Made by a program: the position numbers and the translations under genes
In this document: piece after piece, positions 57,476 to 64,000 of the stretch
Numbering within the stretch: the first letter of the stretch is position 1
Layout of the letters: every line of letters begins with the position of its first letter
The notes under the pieces: model-generated
Databases searched by the model: none
The model's input: only the letters and a program-made list of their open reading frames with translations
What the model was told of the DNA's origin: nothing
From: Shewanella putrefaciens
Lineage (GTDB): Bacteria > Pseudomonadota > Gammaproteobacteria > Enterobacterales > Shewanellaceae
Reading direction: 5' to 3'
NCBI RefSeq assembly: GCF_016406325.1
Contig: NZ_CP066370.1
Location: 3,224,001-3,288,000 of the forward strand
Length of the DNA stretch: 64,000 nt

Positions 57476-59094
57476 GGTCTTCTCTTCACTCTGCTGCTAA
57501 AAATGTCTGCTTCTAAAATTGGCTGTAATTTTTGCATGTCTAAATGCTCAGCTAACACATCGGCTAAACGATCGAGTTGCTGCTCACGTATTTGATTGAT
57601 ATCTATTGCCTTAGCATCGTTTAATCCCGCCCAGCGCAAAATCAACTGACACGCATCCGGGCTATCAAACAGCCCATGTAAATAAGTGCCAAGGATTTGC
57701 CCGTCATCGCTTTGCAGGCCATCGGCAAAGCTCACAGATGTGGATTCAGGGATTAACTGCAAGGGCGCATTCGTTTGTTCAAGCCTAGGGATAAGATAGC
57801 TTGATTCACCGCAGTGGATTTCATAGCCCTTCACTGTAACTCTTTGCCCAAGTAACGTTAGCTCACCGCTCACTCGCCGTAACTGTTTTTCGGCTTTGAG
57901 TTCTGTGCTTAGCGGTAAATAACCAAGTCCAGCGGTATCACCCGCACTGTCTTCAATGCCTAAGGGATCGGCAATGCTTTGGCCTAACATTTGATAGCCG
58001 CCGCAAATACCGAGCACTTTTCCGCCGTAACGCAGGTGTGTGGCGATATCTTTATCCCAGCCTTGCTGGCGTAAAAAGGCCAAATCCGCGCGCACATTCT
58101 TACTGCCGGGCAAGATCAATACATCAGCGGCGGGCAGATGAGTGGAGTGACTCGCGGCTTGGGTTTGTAATGACACATAGTCAAAATCGATATCGGGATG
58201 CAGCCGCAGCGGATCAAAATCCGTGTGATTACTGATCCTTGGGTACACTAATACCCGCACTTTTAAGCGGCTGTTAGCGCCTTTGGTCGGCGAGCTTATC
58301 AGCGCATCTTCGGCATCGAGATGTAAATCATGCAGATAAGGCAACACACCTAAAACAGGCTTTTTTGTATAAGCTTCAAGCCAATCGAGGCCAGATTGCA
58401 ACAGGCTAATATCGCCACGGAAACGATTGATCACAAAGCCCTTTACCCGTGCTTGTTCAGATTCTGATAACAAGGCCAAGGTCCCGACCAAATGGGCAAA
58501 TACGCCGCCCTTGTCGATATCGGCAATGATAATCACAGGACAATCCACAACTTCGGCAAATCCCATGTTGGCAATATCACCTTCACGCAGATTGATCTCC
58601 GCCGGACTGCCCGCGCCTTCAACCACTATGGTTTGATATTGGGCCGTCAATCGCTCGAAGGACTCCAGCACAGCGCCAAGCGCCATAGCCTTGTAATCCT
58701 TAGATTTAGGCCCAAAAAAGGCCGAGGCTTCGAGTGTCGTCAGGGCTTTGCCATGAACGATAATTTGCGCGCCCGTGTCCGAGCTTGGTTTAAGCAGTAT
58801 GGGATTAAAATCGGTATGGGGCTCAAGATAACAGGCCACGGCTTGTAAGGCCTGTGCGCGGCCAATCTCGCCGCCATCAATAGTAACAGCGCTATTGAGT
58901 GCCATATTTTGCGGCTTAAAGGGCGCAACCTTAATCCCCTGACGAGCGAGCAAACGACAAATGCCTGCGACTAAGGTGCTCTTGCCAGCATCCGATGTTG
59001 TGCCCTGCACCATCAAGACTGCCGCGCGCCGAGGTGAATTAATATTGGCGGTATTGTCTATAGTGAAAGAAGACATTGTATTTACAGAAGGCAT
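57472..59094 (-). CDS. cobQ: Cobyric acid synthase (glutamine-hydrolysing)
   Basis: A 540-residue amidase: N-terminal dethiobiotin synthetase-like ATPase with [21 protein letters not shown] (about residues 29-49) and a triad-type glutaminase domain with [12 protein letters not shown] (catalytic Cys, about 370) and the His in the GTYLHGLFD segment. It adds four amides to adenosylcobyrinic acid diamide. An ATG at 59076 is an alternative start. It overlaps cobO by 4 bases and is followed upstream by cobU after an 89-bp gap. Confidence 0.95.
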   Translation of the reverse strand: MPSVNTMSSFTIDNTANINSPRRAAVLMVQGTTSDAGKSTLVAGICRLLARQGIKVAPFKPQNMALNSAVTIDGGEIGRAQALQAVACYLEPHTDFNPILLKPSSDTGAQIIVHGKALTTLEASAFFGPKSKDYKAMALGAVLESFERLTAQYQTIVVEGAGSPAEINLREGDIANMGFAEVVDCPVIIIADIDKGGVFAHLVGTLALLSESEQARVKGFVINRFRGDISLLQSGLDWLEAYTKKPVLGVLPYLHDLHLDAEDALISSPTKGANSRLKVRVLVYPRISNHTDFDPLRLHPDIDFDYVSLQTQAASHSTHLPAADVLILPGSKNVRADLAFLRQQGWDKDIATHLRYGGKVLGICGGYQMLGQSIADPLGIEDSAGDTAGLGYLPLSTELKAEKQLRRVSGELTLLGQRVTVKGYEIHCGESSYLIPRLEQTNAPLQLIPESTSVSFADGLQSDDGQILGTYLHGLFDSPDACQLILRWAGLNDAKAIDINQIREQQLDRLADVLAEHLDMQKLQPILEADIFSSRVKRRP

Positions 59095-59183
59095 AGATTA
59101 ATGACTTACTTAAGTTTGCGGTATTAACATCCAAGCTAAGCCCCAATACTCATGCAAAGCCGTTATAAACGCATCGATTAAAG

Positions 59184-59795
59184 CTAAAGTGGTTTTAGTG
59201 TTAAGGGTAAACCTGCAACCACTAAGGTAACATTGTCCGCTAAGGTCGCCACGGCTTGGTTTAACCAGCCAGCTTCATCCACAAATTGTCGGCTTAACGC
59301 ACCTAAGGGTACTATGCCGGAGCCAACTTCGTTACTGATTAAAATCACTACACCTTCAAGCTCGGCAAGGGAATCGACAAACGCATTCTTCTCGTTTTGC
59401 CAAGATATCAGCGGATCAAGGCTCGTGTTTTTAGTCGCAATGTCCGCGGCGAAATACCCTTCTGTAGGAATCGGTTCATCTAATTCGGGGTAACAAGCGA
59501 GTAACTGGTTAGTTAACCAAAGCGTTAAACAATCCACAAGGATCACACGCCCAGGTTTTGCTAAGTGCTTCAATTGCGTTGTCAGCGCGAGGGGTTCTTC
59601 AATTAATTGCCATGCAATACCATCATCTGCACGGTCTTGTTGGTGTTTCACTATACGTTCAGTCATTTCGGCATCCCGTGCTTGCGCTGTAGCAACAAAG
59701 CACGCATCAAATCCCAGCGCCGTATATTGGCGCACTAAGGATTCGCCGTAACGGCTCTTGCCGCTACGGGCACCTCCTACGACTAAATGGATCAC
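59184..59795 (-). CDS. cobU: Adenosylcobinamide kinase / adenosylcobinamide-phosphate guanylyltransferase
   Basis: A 203-residue bifunctional enzyme (CobU/CobP) that phosphorylates cobinamide and then adds GMP. P-loop VVGGARSGKSRYGESL (about residues 4-19), then VFVATAQARDAEMTERI, HQQDRADDGIAWQLIEEP, and ISNEVGSGIVP (about 151-161). The start is GTG at 59795, overlapping the cobS stop as GTGA; the longest frame, from 59843, would overlap cobS by 52 bases and adds a non-family head. Confidence 0.95.
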   Translation of the reverse strand: MIHLVVGGARSGKSRYGESLVRQYTALGFDACFVATAQARDAEMTERIVKHQQDRADDGIAWQLIEEPLALTTQLKHLAKPGRVILVDCLTLWLTNQLLACYPELDEPIPTEGYFAADIATKNTSLDPLISWQNEKNAFVDSLAELEGVVILISNEVGSGIVPLGALSRQFVDEAGWLNQAVATLADNVTLVVAGLPLTLKPL

Positions 59796-60580
59796 AGAAT
59801 ACTTCCAACAATCAGCAGCACAAGATAACAAACAATCTCGCATATTTGTTGTGCCGCGCCTAAAGTATCGCCCGTGTATCCCCCAATCTGACGCCTAAAA
59901 ATAACGACAATCAAACGGCGTAACCCGATCATCACCAACAACAATGAGAGGGCTGCTAATCCCTTAAGGAATAACAACACCAATACACCGCTGGCAACCA
60001 AGATAAATAGCTCATTAATGCCTTGATGCTGAGATAGTGGTTTAGATTTGCTGGTTTCATCATCGCGCACATATTTTTCGGTAAAAATAATGCTCGCAGC
60101 AACCACGCGACTCACTGTATGCGCCACGATAAGCGCCGAGCCTGCAACCACGGGATCATAAAGTGCCAATTCAACCAACAATTGCCATTTCAGCAATAAC
60201 GCTAATATCAAGGCGATAGCGCCATAACTACCAAGCCGCGAATCCTTCATGATCCGCAGTTTATCTTCTGCCGTCCAACCACCGCCAAAACCGTCGAAGG
60301 TATCGGCTAGGCCATCCTCGTGGAATCCACCTGTCAGTAAAACGCCAACTAACATGGCTAACAGCACTGATACCCCTGCAGGAAGCCAATTCTGTGTTAA
60401 CCAAAAGACAATCGCACTTAATAGCCCAATTAACAGGCCCACTAAGCCAAAATAACGGCTCGCCTTATTGAGTTTATCGCTATCAACCTCAACCCATTTA
60501 GGCATTGGGATGCGGGTAAAGTAGCCCATAGCAACTAAAAATAAATCTATTTCTTTGTGCCAGCTTTCGCGTTCTGACAT
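59792..60580 (-). CDS. cobS: Adenosylcobinamide-GDP ribazoletransferase (cobalamin synthase)
   Basis: A 262-residue polytopic inner-membrane enzyme that joins GDP-cobinamide with alpha-ribazole. Family patterns are ALGYFTRIPMP-like MGYFTRIPMPKWV (about residues 18-30), TGGFHEDGLADTFDGFGGG (about 85-103) and KDSRLGSYGAIAL (about 112-124), the likely metal/substrate site. About six membrane helices. Translationally coupled to cobU. Confidence 0.95.
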   Translation of the reverse strand: MSERESWHKEIDLFLVAMGYFTRIPMPKWVEVDSDKLNKASRYFGLVGLLIGLLSAIVFWLTQNWLPAGVSVLLAMLVGVLLTGGFHEDGLADTFDGFGGGWTAEDKLRIMKDSRLGSYGAIALILALLLKWQLLVELALYDPVVAGSALIVAHTVSRVVAASIIFTEKYVRDDETSKSKPLSQHQGINELFILVASGVLVLLFLKGLAALSLLLVMIGLRRLIVVIFRRQIGGYTGDTLGAAQQICEIVCYLVLLIVGSIL

Positions 60581-60687
60581 AAAGCATCCTTAGTGAATCC
60601 ACACTTGCTGCAAGGTTTAAAATTAAAACGGTTGGCTAAAAAGTTATTATTTTAAATAAGTAAAATAAACAGCTTAGCTGATGCATA

Positions 60688-61740
60688 TCATACAACAGCC
60701 TCAATCCCCGCATCACTAAAACTCGCCATTTGATTGTAAAAATTTACTGCTGCTTGGATAAGCGGTAGAGCCAAGGCTGCACCAGTGCCTTCGCCTAATC
60801 TTAGGCCAAGCGATAGCAAAGGTTTAGCCTGCAAAAATTCTAACATTCGCAGATGGCCTTGCTCTTCTGATTGATGGGCAAAAATCAAATAGTCGCGCAC
60901 ATTAGGCGCTATTGTTACTGCGACTAATGCAGCGGCAGTCGCGATAAAACCATCCACAACCACCAGCATGTTACGCTCGGCGGCGGCTAACATAGCGCCT
61001 GTCATCTGCACAATTTCAAAACCACCTAAACACGCCAACACTTCTTTTGGTCCAGTTAACGCACTTTGATGTAGCAATAACGCTAGCTCAATCAGCATCA
61101 ATTTTCGCGCTAAGGTTTCTTGATTAATGCCAGTACCACGGCCGACACAATCAATCACATCGAGCTGCATTATCGCCGCCATAATCGCAGATGCAGCAGA
61201 GGTATTGCCTATGCCCATCTCGCCAAAGGCCACCAGATTACAGCCAGCTTGGTGGTGGCGTTCAATCAAATTACGCGCCATCGCAAAGCCTTTATCAACG
61301 GTTTCCAGCGCCATGGCAGGCTCTAAATGAATAGCGCCCGTTCCTGCGCCAAGACGTTGATCAATAATGCCTTTAACCCCTTCGATAGGCGTTAAAATAC
61401 CGCAATCGATCACTTCGAGCTTAAAGCCAACTTGCCGACAAAAAACATTAATTGCCGCACCGCCATGGGCAAAGTTTTGCACCATTTGGCGCGTCACTTC
61501 ACTAGGGGCAATGGAAACGCCTTCTGCTGCAATGCCATGGTCACCCGCAAACACCAGCATGGTGGGATTCGCTATATATGGCTGATCAGCACCCTGTATG
61601 CGAGCTATTTGTAATGCTAAGGATTCGAGCTGCCCGAGGGCGCCAAGCGGCTTAGTCTTAAGATTTATTTTCTGTTGAATCGACTGTTCTTGTACTTTGC
61701 TCACAGGGTTAATTTGAAACGACACGGCTGATTGAGACAT
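60688..61740 (-). CDS. cobT: Nicotinate-nucleotide:dimethylbenzimidazole phosphoribosyltransferase
   Basis: A 350-residue enzyme that makes alpha-ribazole phosphate for the lower ligand of B12. [19 protein letters not shown] near the N-terminus, [14 protein letters not shown] (about residues 63-76), [15 protein letters not shown] (about 171-185), and the catalytic Glu in [16 protein letters not shown] (about 313-328). A strong GGAGTGTGA ribosome site precedes the ATG. Length agrees with CobT (about 350). Confidence 0.95.
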   Translation of the reverse strand: MSQSAVSFQINPVSKVQEQSIQQKINLKTKPLGALGQLESLALQIARIQGADQPYIANPTMLVFAGDHGIAAEGVSIAPSEVTRQMVQNFAHGGAAINVFCRQVGFKLEVIDCGILTPIEGVKGIIDQRLGAGTGAIHLEPAMALETVDKGFAMARNLIERHHQAGCNLVAFGEMGIGNTSAASAIMAAIMQLDVIDCVGRGTGINQETLARKLMLIELALLLHQSALTGPKEVLACLGGFEIVQMTGAMLAAAERNMLVVVDGFIATAAALVAVTIAPNVRDYLIFAHQSEEQGHLRMLEFLQAKPLLSLGLRLGEGTGAALALPLIQAAVNFYNQMASFSDAGIEAVV

Positions 61741-61818
61741 TCACACTCCACTTGCTAATCCAAATTTAATCACTACGATGCATTCCATGACTCTTTTCCA
61801 TAGGTCGTAAGCATTAAA

Positions 61819-62949
61819 TTAACGGGTTACTTTTCGCCGCCGCAGGATAATCAAAAAGAAAAAACTCCCTATGGCGGCAGTAATAATACCCACGGGTAAC
61901 TCTTGATTGCCCAACAAACAACGTGCTAAGACATCAATCCACACCAAAAATAATCCCCCCACCAACGCGGTTAATAATATTGATTGACGACCAGGAAATA
62001 ATAACCGCACTGTGTGGGGGATCATTAAACCGACAAAACCAATGCCGCCGCAGGTGGCAACCAATACGGCGGTAATCAAGGAGCAAAGCAGCAACATATT
62101 GAGCCGCAGCTTAGGTACATTCACCCCTAAGGTATGGGCGGTTTCATCCCCTGCTTGCAACGCCATGATCTGGCGCTTCATCCCTAAAATAATCACCAGA
62201 CTCACGCCTATCACTAAACTCGGCAGCACTAGCAACGACCAACTGGCCTTAGCGAAACTGCCTAAACTCCAAAAGAGCACTGATGCCGTGGCCTGTGGAC
62301 TGGCGAAATACAGCAGCAGACTCGTTAATGCGCCAAACATAAAGGAGGTTGCCACACCTGAAAGCAACATGCGCTCCACTTGGCTATTAAGCCCAAGCCC
62401 AGACAAGGCAAGCACAATTAACACAGATAAGCTCGCACCGATAAAAGCACCAAAGGGTAAGCTAAACCAGAGCAGCCCAGCAAAAGCACCCGAGCCGCTA
62501 AAAATACCTGAGCTTGCAATTAATGCTGAATGTTCAAATAAACCAGAACCGGTAAAAATCGTCAACATCACCACAGCGCCAAAGGACGCGCCAGAGCTAA
62601 TGCCAAATAAATAGGGATCGGCGAGCGGATTACGGGTCACGGTTTGCAGCACACTCCCCGCCATTGACAAACCCGCCCCCGCCACAAAAGCCAGTAAAAT
62701 GCGCGGCAGTCTTAGTTCCATCACAATGCGCTCAGTCATACCATTGGCTTGAACAGGATTCACCACATTATTTGTAAATACTTGAATAACTTCTATAAAG
62801 CGGATATTTGCCGCACCAAAGCTCGCCGCAGCAATAGGGGTGACCAAAGTGATGATGCCCAATACGAGCAGCATCAGTTGTTGTCTCGTCAACGGTGTCA
62901 CAATACGCCCCAAATATGAGATGAAATGTTGTTTATTCCTCGACATCAT
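61819..62949 (-). CDS. btuC: B12 ABC transporter permease (FecCD/BtuC family)
   Basis: A 376-residue polytopic permease with about ten helices. Family marks are RLPRILLAFVAGAGLSMAGSVLQTVTRNPLADPYLFGISSGASFGA (split), and the cytosolic coupling segment with AHTLGVNVPKLRL and VGLMIPHTVRLLFPG. It forms the channel of the corrinoid importer. It overlaps btuD by 4 bases (ATGA). Assignment to B12 rather than iron-siderophore rests on its position among cob genes and downstream of a B12 riboswitch. Confidence 0.9.
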   Translation of the reverse strand: MMSRNKQHFISYLGRIVTPLTRQQLMLLVLGIITLVTPIAAASFGAANIRFIEVIQVFTNNVVNPVQANGMTERIVMELRLPRILLAFVAGAGLSMAGSVLQTVTRNPLADPYLFGISSGASFGAVVMLTIFTGSGLFEHSALIASSGIFSGSGAFAGLLWFSLPFGAFIGASLSVLIVLALSGLGLNSQVERMLLSGVATSFMFGALTSLLLYFASPQATASVLFWSLGSFAKASWSLLVLPSLVIGVSLVIILGMKRQIMALQAGDETAHTLGVNVPKLRLNMLLLCSLITAVLVATCGGIGFVGLMIPHTVRLLFPGRQSILLTALVGGLFLVWIDVLARCLLGNQELPVGIITAAIGSFFFLIILRRRKVTR

Positions 62950-63806
62950 CCGCCCTCGCCTCGCTCGTTCAGGCCATGAGCTACATGGTGGTAACCATAA
63001 AAATAACTGATTAAGGGCTTTTTATGTTGTGGATGGGGCGATACCTGAGCACACACACCGAACACATCACCAATGCGCGCCTCGGTTAACACCTCAGTAG
63101 GTGTCCCCATGGCGCTGACTTCACCGTTATGGATCAACAACAAACTGTCGCACAGGGCACTGGCTAGATTAAGATCATGAATAGAAGCAATCACGCTGAT
63201 CCCAAGACTACGCACTAATTCGAGGATCTGAATTTGATAGCGCACATCGAGGTGGTTAGTTGGCTCATCGAGGATTAAAAGCTGCGGCTGCTGCACTATG
63301 GCGCGGGCAATCAAGGCGCGTTGCTTTTCACCACCAGATAAGTGCTCATATTGTTGATACCTCTTATGACTCAAGCCCACTTTATCTAAGGCCTGAGCAA
63401 TGCGCTCAGCATCCCCACTGGAATTGGTATCGAACATGCCCTTGTGGGGCGTCAAGCCCATGCTGACCAATTGCTCTGTGGTTAAGTCAAAATAATGCGG
63501 TGTATCTTGCTGCACGACGGCGACACGGCAAGCAAACGTCTTGGGCGATAGGAGCTCAATATCTTGATCAAAAAGGGTAATTTTGCCCTGAGTCGGGCGC
63601 ACAAATCGATACAAACAGCGCAGCAAGCTAGACTTGCCCGCACCGTTAGGCCCAATCAAACCCAACATCTCCCCCGTAGGCAACGAAAAGTTAATATTGG
63701 ATAGAATGGTTTTGCCACCGATACACCAGCTTAACTGGCTGACATCGAGTGCGACACTCTGGCTCGTTGACGGACGAGTGTTACTTTCACTCAAACTATG
63801 GCTCAT
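62946..63806 (-). CDS. btuD: B12 ABC transporter ATP-binding protein (BtuD/FecE type)
   Basis: A 286-residue ATPase. Walker A LIGPNGAGKSSLLR (about residues 42-55), signature LSGGEKQRALIARA (about 147-160), Walker B LLILDEPTNHLD (about 166-177) and switch His in ASIHDLNLA. It drives the BtuC channel. The start is taken as the ATG at 63806; a TTG eight codons earlier is possible. It is the first gene of the leftward operon after the cobalamin riboswitch. Confidence 0.9.
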   Translation of the reverse strand: MSHSLSESNTRPSTSQSVALDVSQLSWCIGGKTILSNINFSLPTGEMLGLIGPNGAGKSSLLRCLYRFVRPTQGKITLFDQDIELLSPKTFACRVAVVQQDTPHYFDLTTEQLVSMGLTPHKGMFDTNSSGDAERIAQALDKVGLSHKRYQQYEHLSGGEKQRALIARAIVQQPQLLILDEPTNHLDVRYQIQILELVRSLGISVIASIHDLNLASALCDSLLLIHNGEVSAMGTPTEVLTEARIGDVFGVCAQVSPHPQHKKPLISYFYGYHHVAHGLNERGEGG

Positions 63807-63940
63807 TTGGAGTGCAGAGAGTTTCACCAACGCGGCGCTCCTAGCGAGTCCAAACCTAGATTAAAAAAGGCTATGTACATTGTTATCTGCTCCCTCGAGT
63901 CACCCGCTCGAGAACTAAGGCTGCACGCAGCGATAACAGA

Positions 63941-64000
63941 AATAGGCAGGTCTCCTGACTTGTAGGGAAAGAAGGTTCTAGGTTCTAGGTTCTAGGTTCT
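63941..64000 (-). promoter_or_regulatory. Cobalamin riboswitch, 3' part (continues beyond window)
   Basis: On the minus strand the sequence AAGTCAGGAGACCTGCC (63944-63960) is the conserved 3' segment of AdoCbl riboswitches (compare the AAGCCCGAAGACCTGCC of E. coli btuB). The 5' aptamer core, including the usual GCCACTG box, would lie outside the window. Between them is a heptanucleotide tandem array (63974-64000). It sits 135 bp upstream of btuD and should repress btuD-btuC-cobTSUQ-cobO when B12 is plentiful. Confidence 0.8.
63974..64000. repeat. Tandem heptanucleotide repeat (GGTTCTA), at least 3.9 copies
   Basis: Three full copies and one partial copy of GGTTCTA run to the window edge, so the true number is unknown. 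The array lies inside the riboswitch region, between the conserved 3' segment and the off-window core. Confidence 0.9.

Noticed and set aside
63974..64000. CRISPR-like or telomere-like short repeat at the window edge
   Set aside because: The unit is 7 bp with no spacers; it is a simple tandem array.

Overview
The window is a gamma-proteobacterial chromosome segment that looks like Shewanella. The evidence is moderate GC content, the gene order lnt / leuS-lptE-holA-nadD / rsfS-rlmH-mrdA-rodA-mltB-rlpA-dacA-ybeD-lipB-lipA, carAB next to dapB, and protein sequences of Shewanella type. This was judged by recognition only; no database search was run.

Layout. 1-18.5 kb is conserved housekeeping: the 3' end of lnt, a prepilin-like protein, a methyltransferase, leuS with envelope and replication genes, the cell-wall elongation block (PBP2, RodA, MltB, RlpA, PBP5), lipoate synthesis (ybeD-lipB-lipA), rimI/holD and a Dps-like ferritin. 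18.6-22.4 kb is a minus-strand metal-uptake group: a TonB-dependent receptor, an acyltransferase-like membrane protein and a small His/Cys-rich protein. 22.5-24.3 kb is a decayed island at tRNA-Trp. It has a complete IS6-family element with a frameshifted transposase, the C-terminal piece of a probable nuclease toxin with its small immunity-like gene, a 5' fragment of a second copy of the same IS, and the C-terminal remnant of an integrase. 24.8-49.8 kb returns to core genes (DEDDy exonuclease, yedI, rpiA, rlmI, mgtE behind a long structured leader, an MCP, carAB, dapB, fklB, M48 protease, DEAD-box helicase, glycerol dehydrogenase, aldehyde dehydrogenase).

49.8-64 kb is a cobalamin salvage and uptake region: btuF at the left, then cobO-cobQ-cobU-cobS-cobT-btuC-btuD, and a partial cobalamin riboswitch at the right edge, all on the minus strand. 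Between btuF and cobO lies the most unusual stretch: the remains of a chromosomal integron. It has at least three attC-like sites and two cassette genes of unknown function on the minus strand, and a divergent integron integrase on the plus strand. The integrase has lost its N-terminus to an IS91-family element and also carries a frameshift, so the array is probably immobile unless another integrase is supplied.

How the genes work together. BtuF-BtuC-BtuD would import corrinoid, CobO adenosylates it, CobQ amidates it, and CobU, CobS and CobT assemble the nucleotide loop. The B12-sensing leader presumably controls the leftward operon. mrdA-rodA-mltB-rlpA-dacA form one peptidoglycan synthesis and remodelling unit next to lipoate synthesis.
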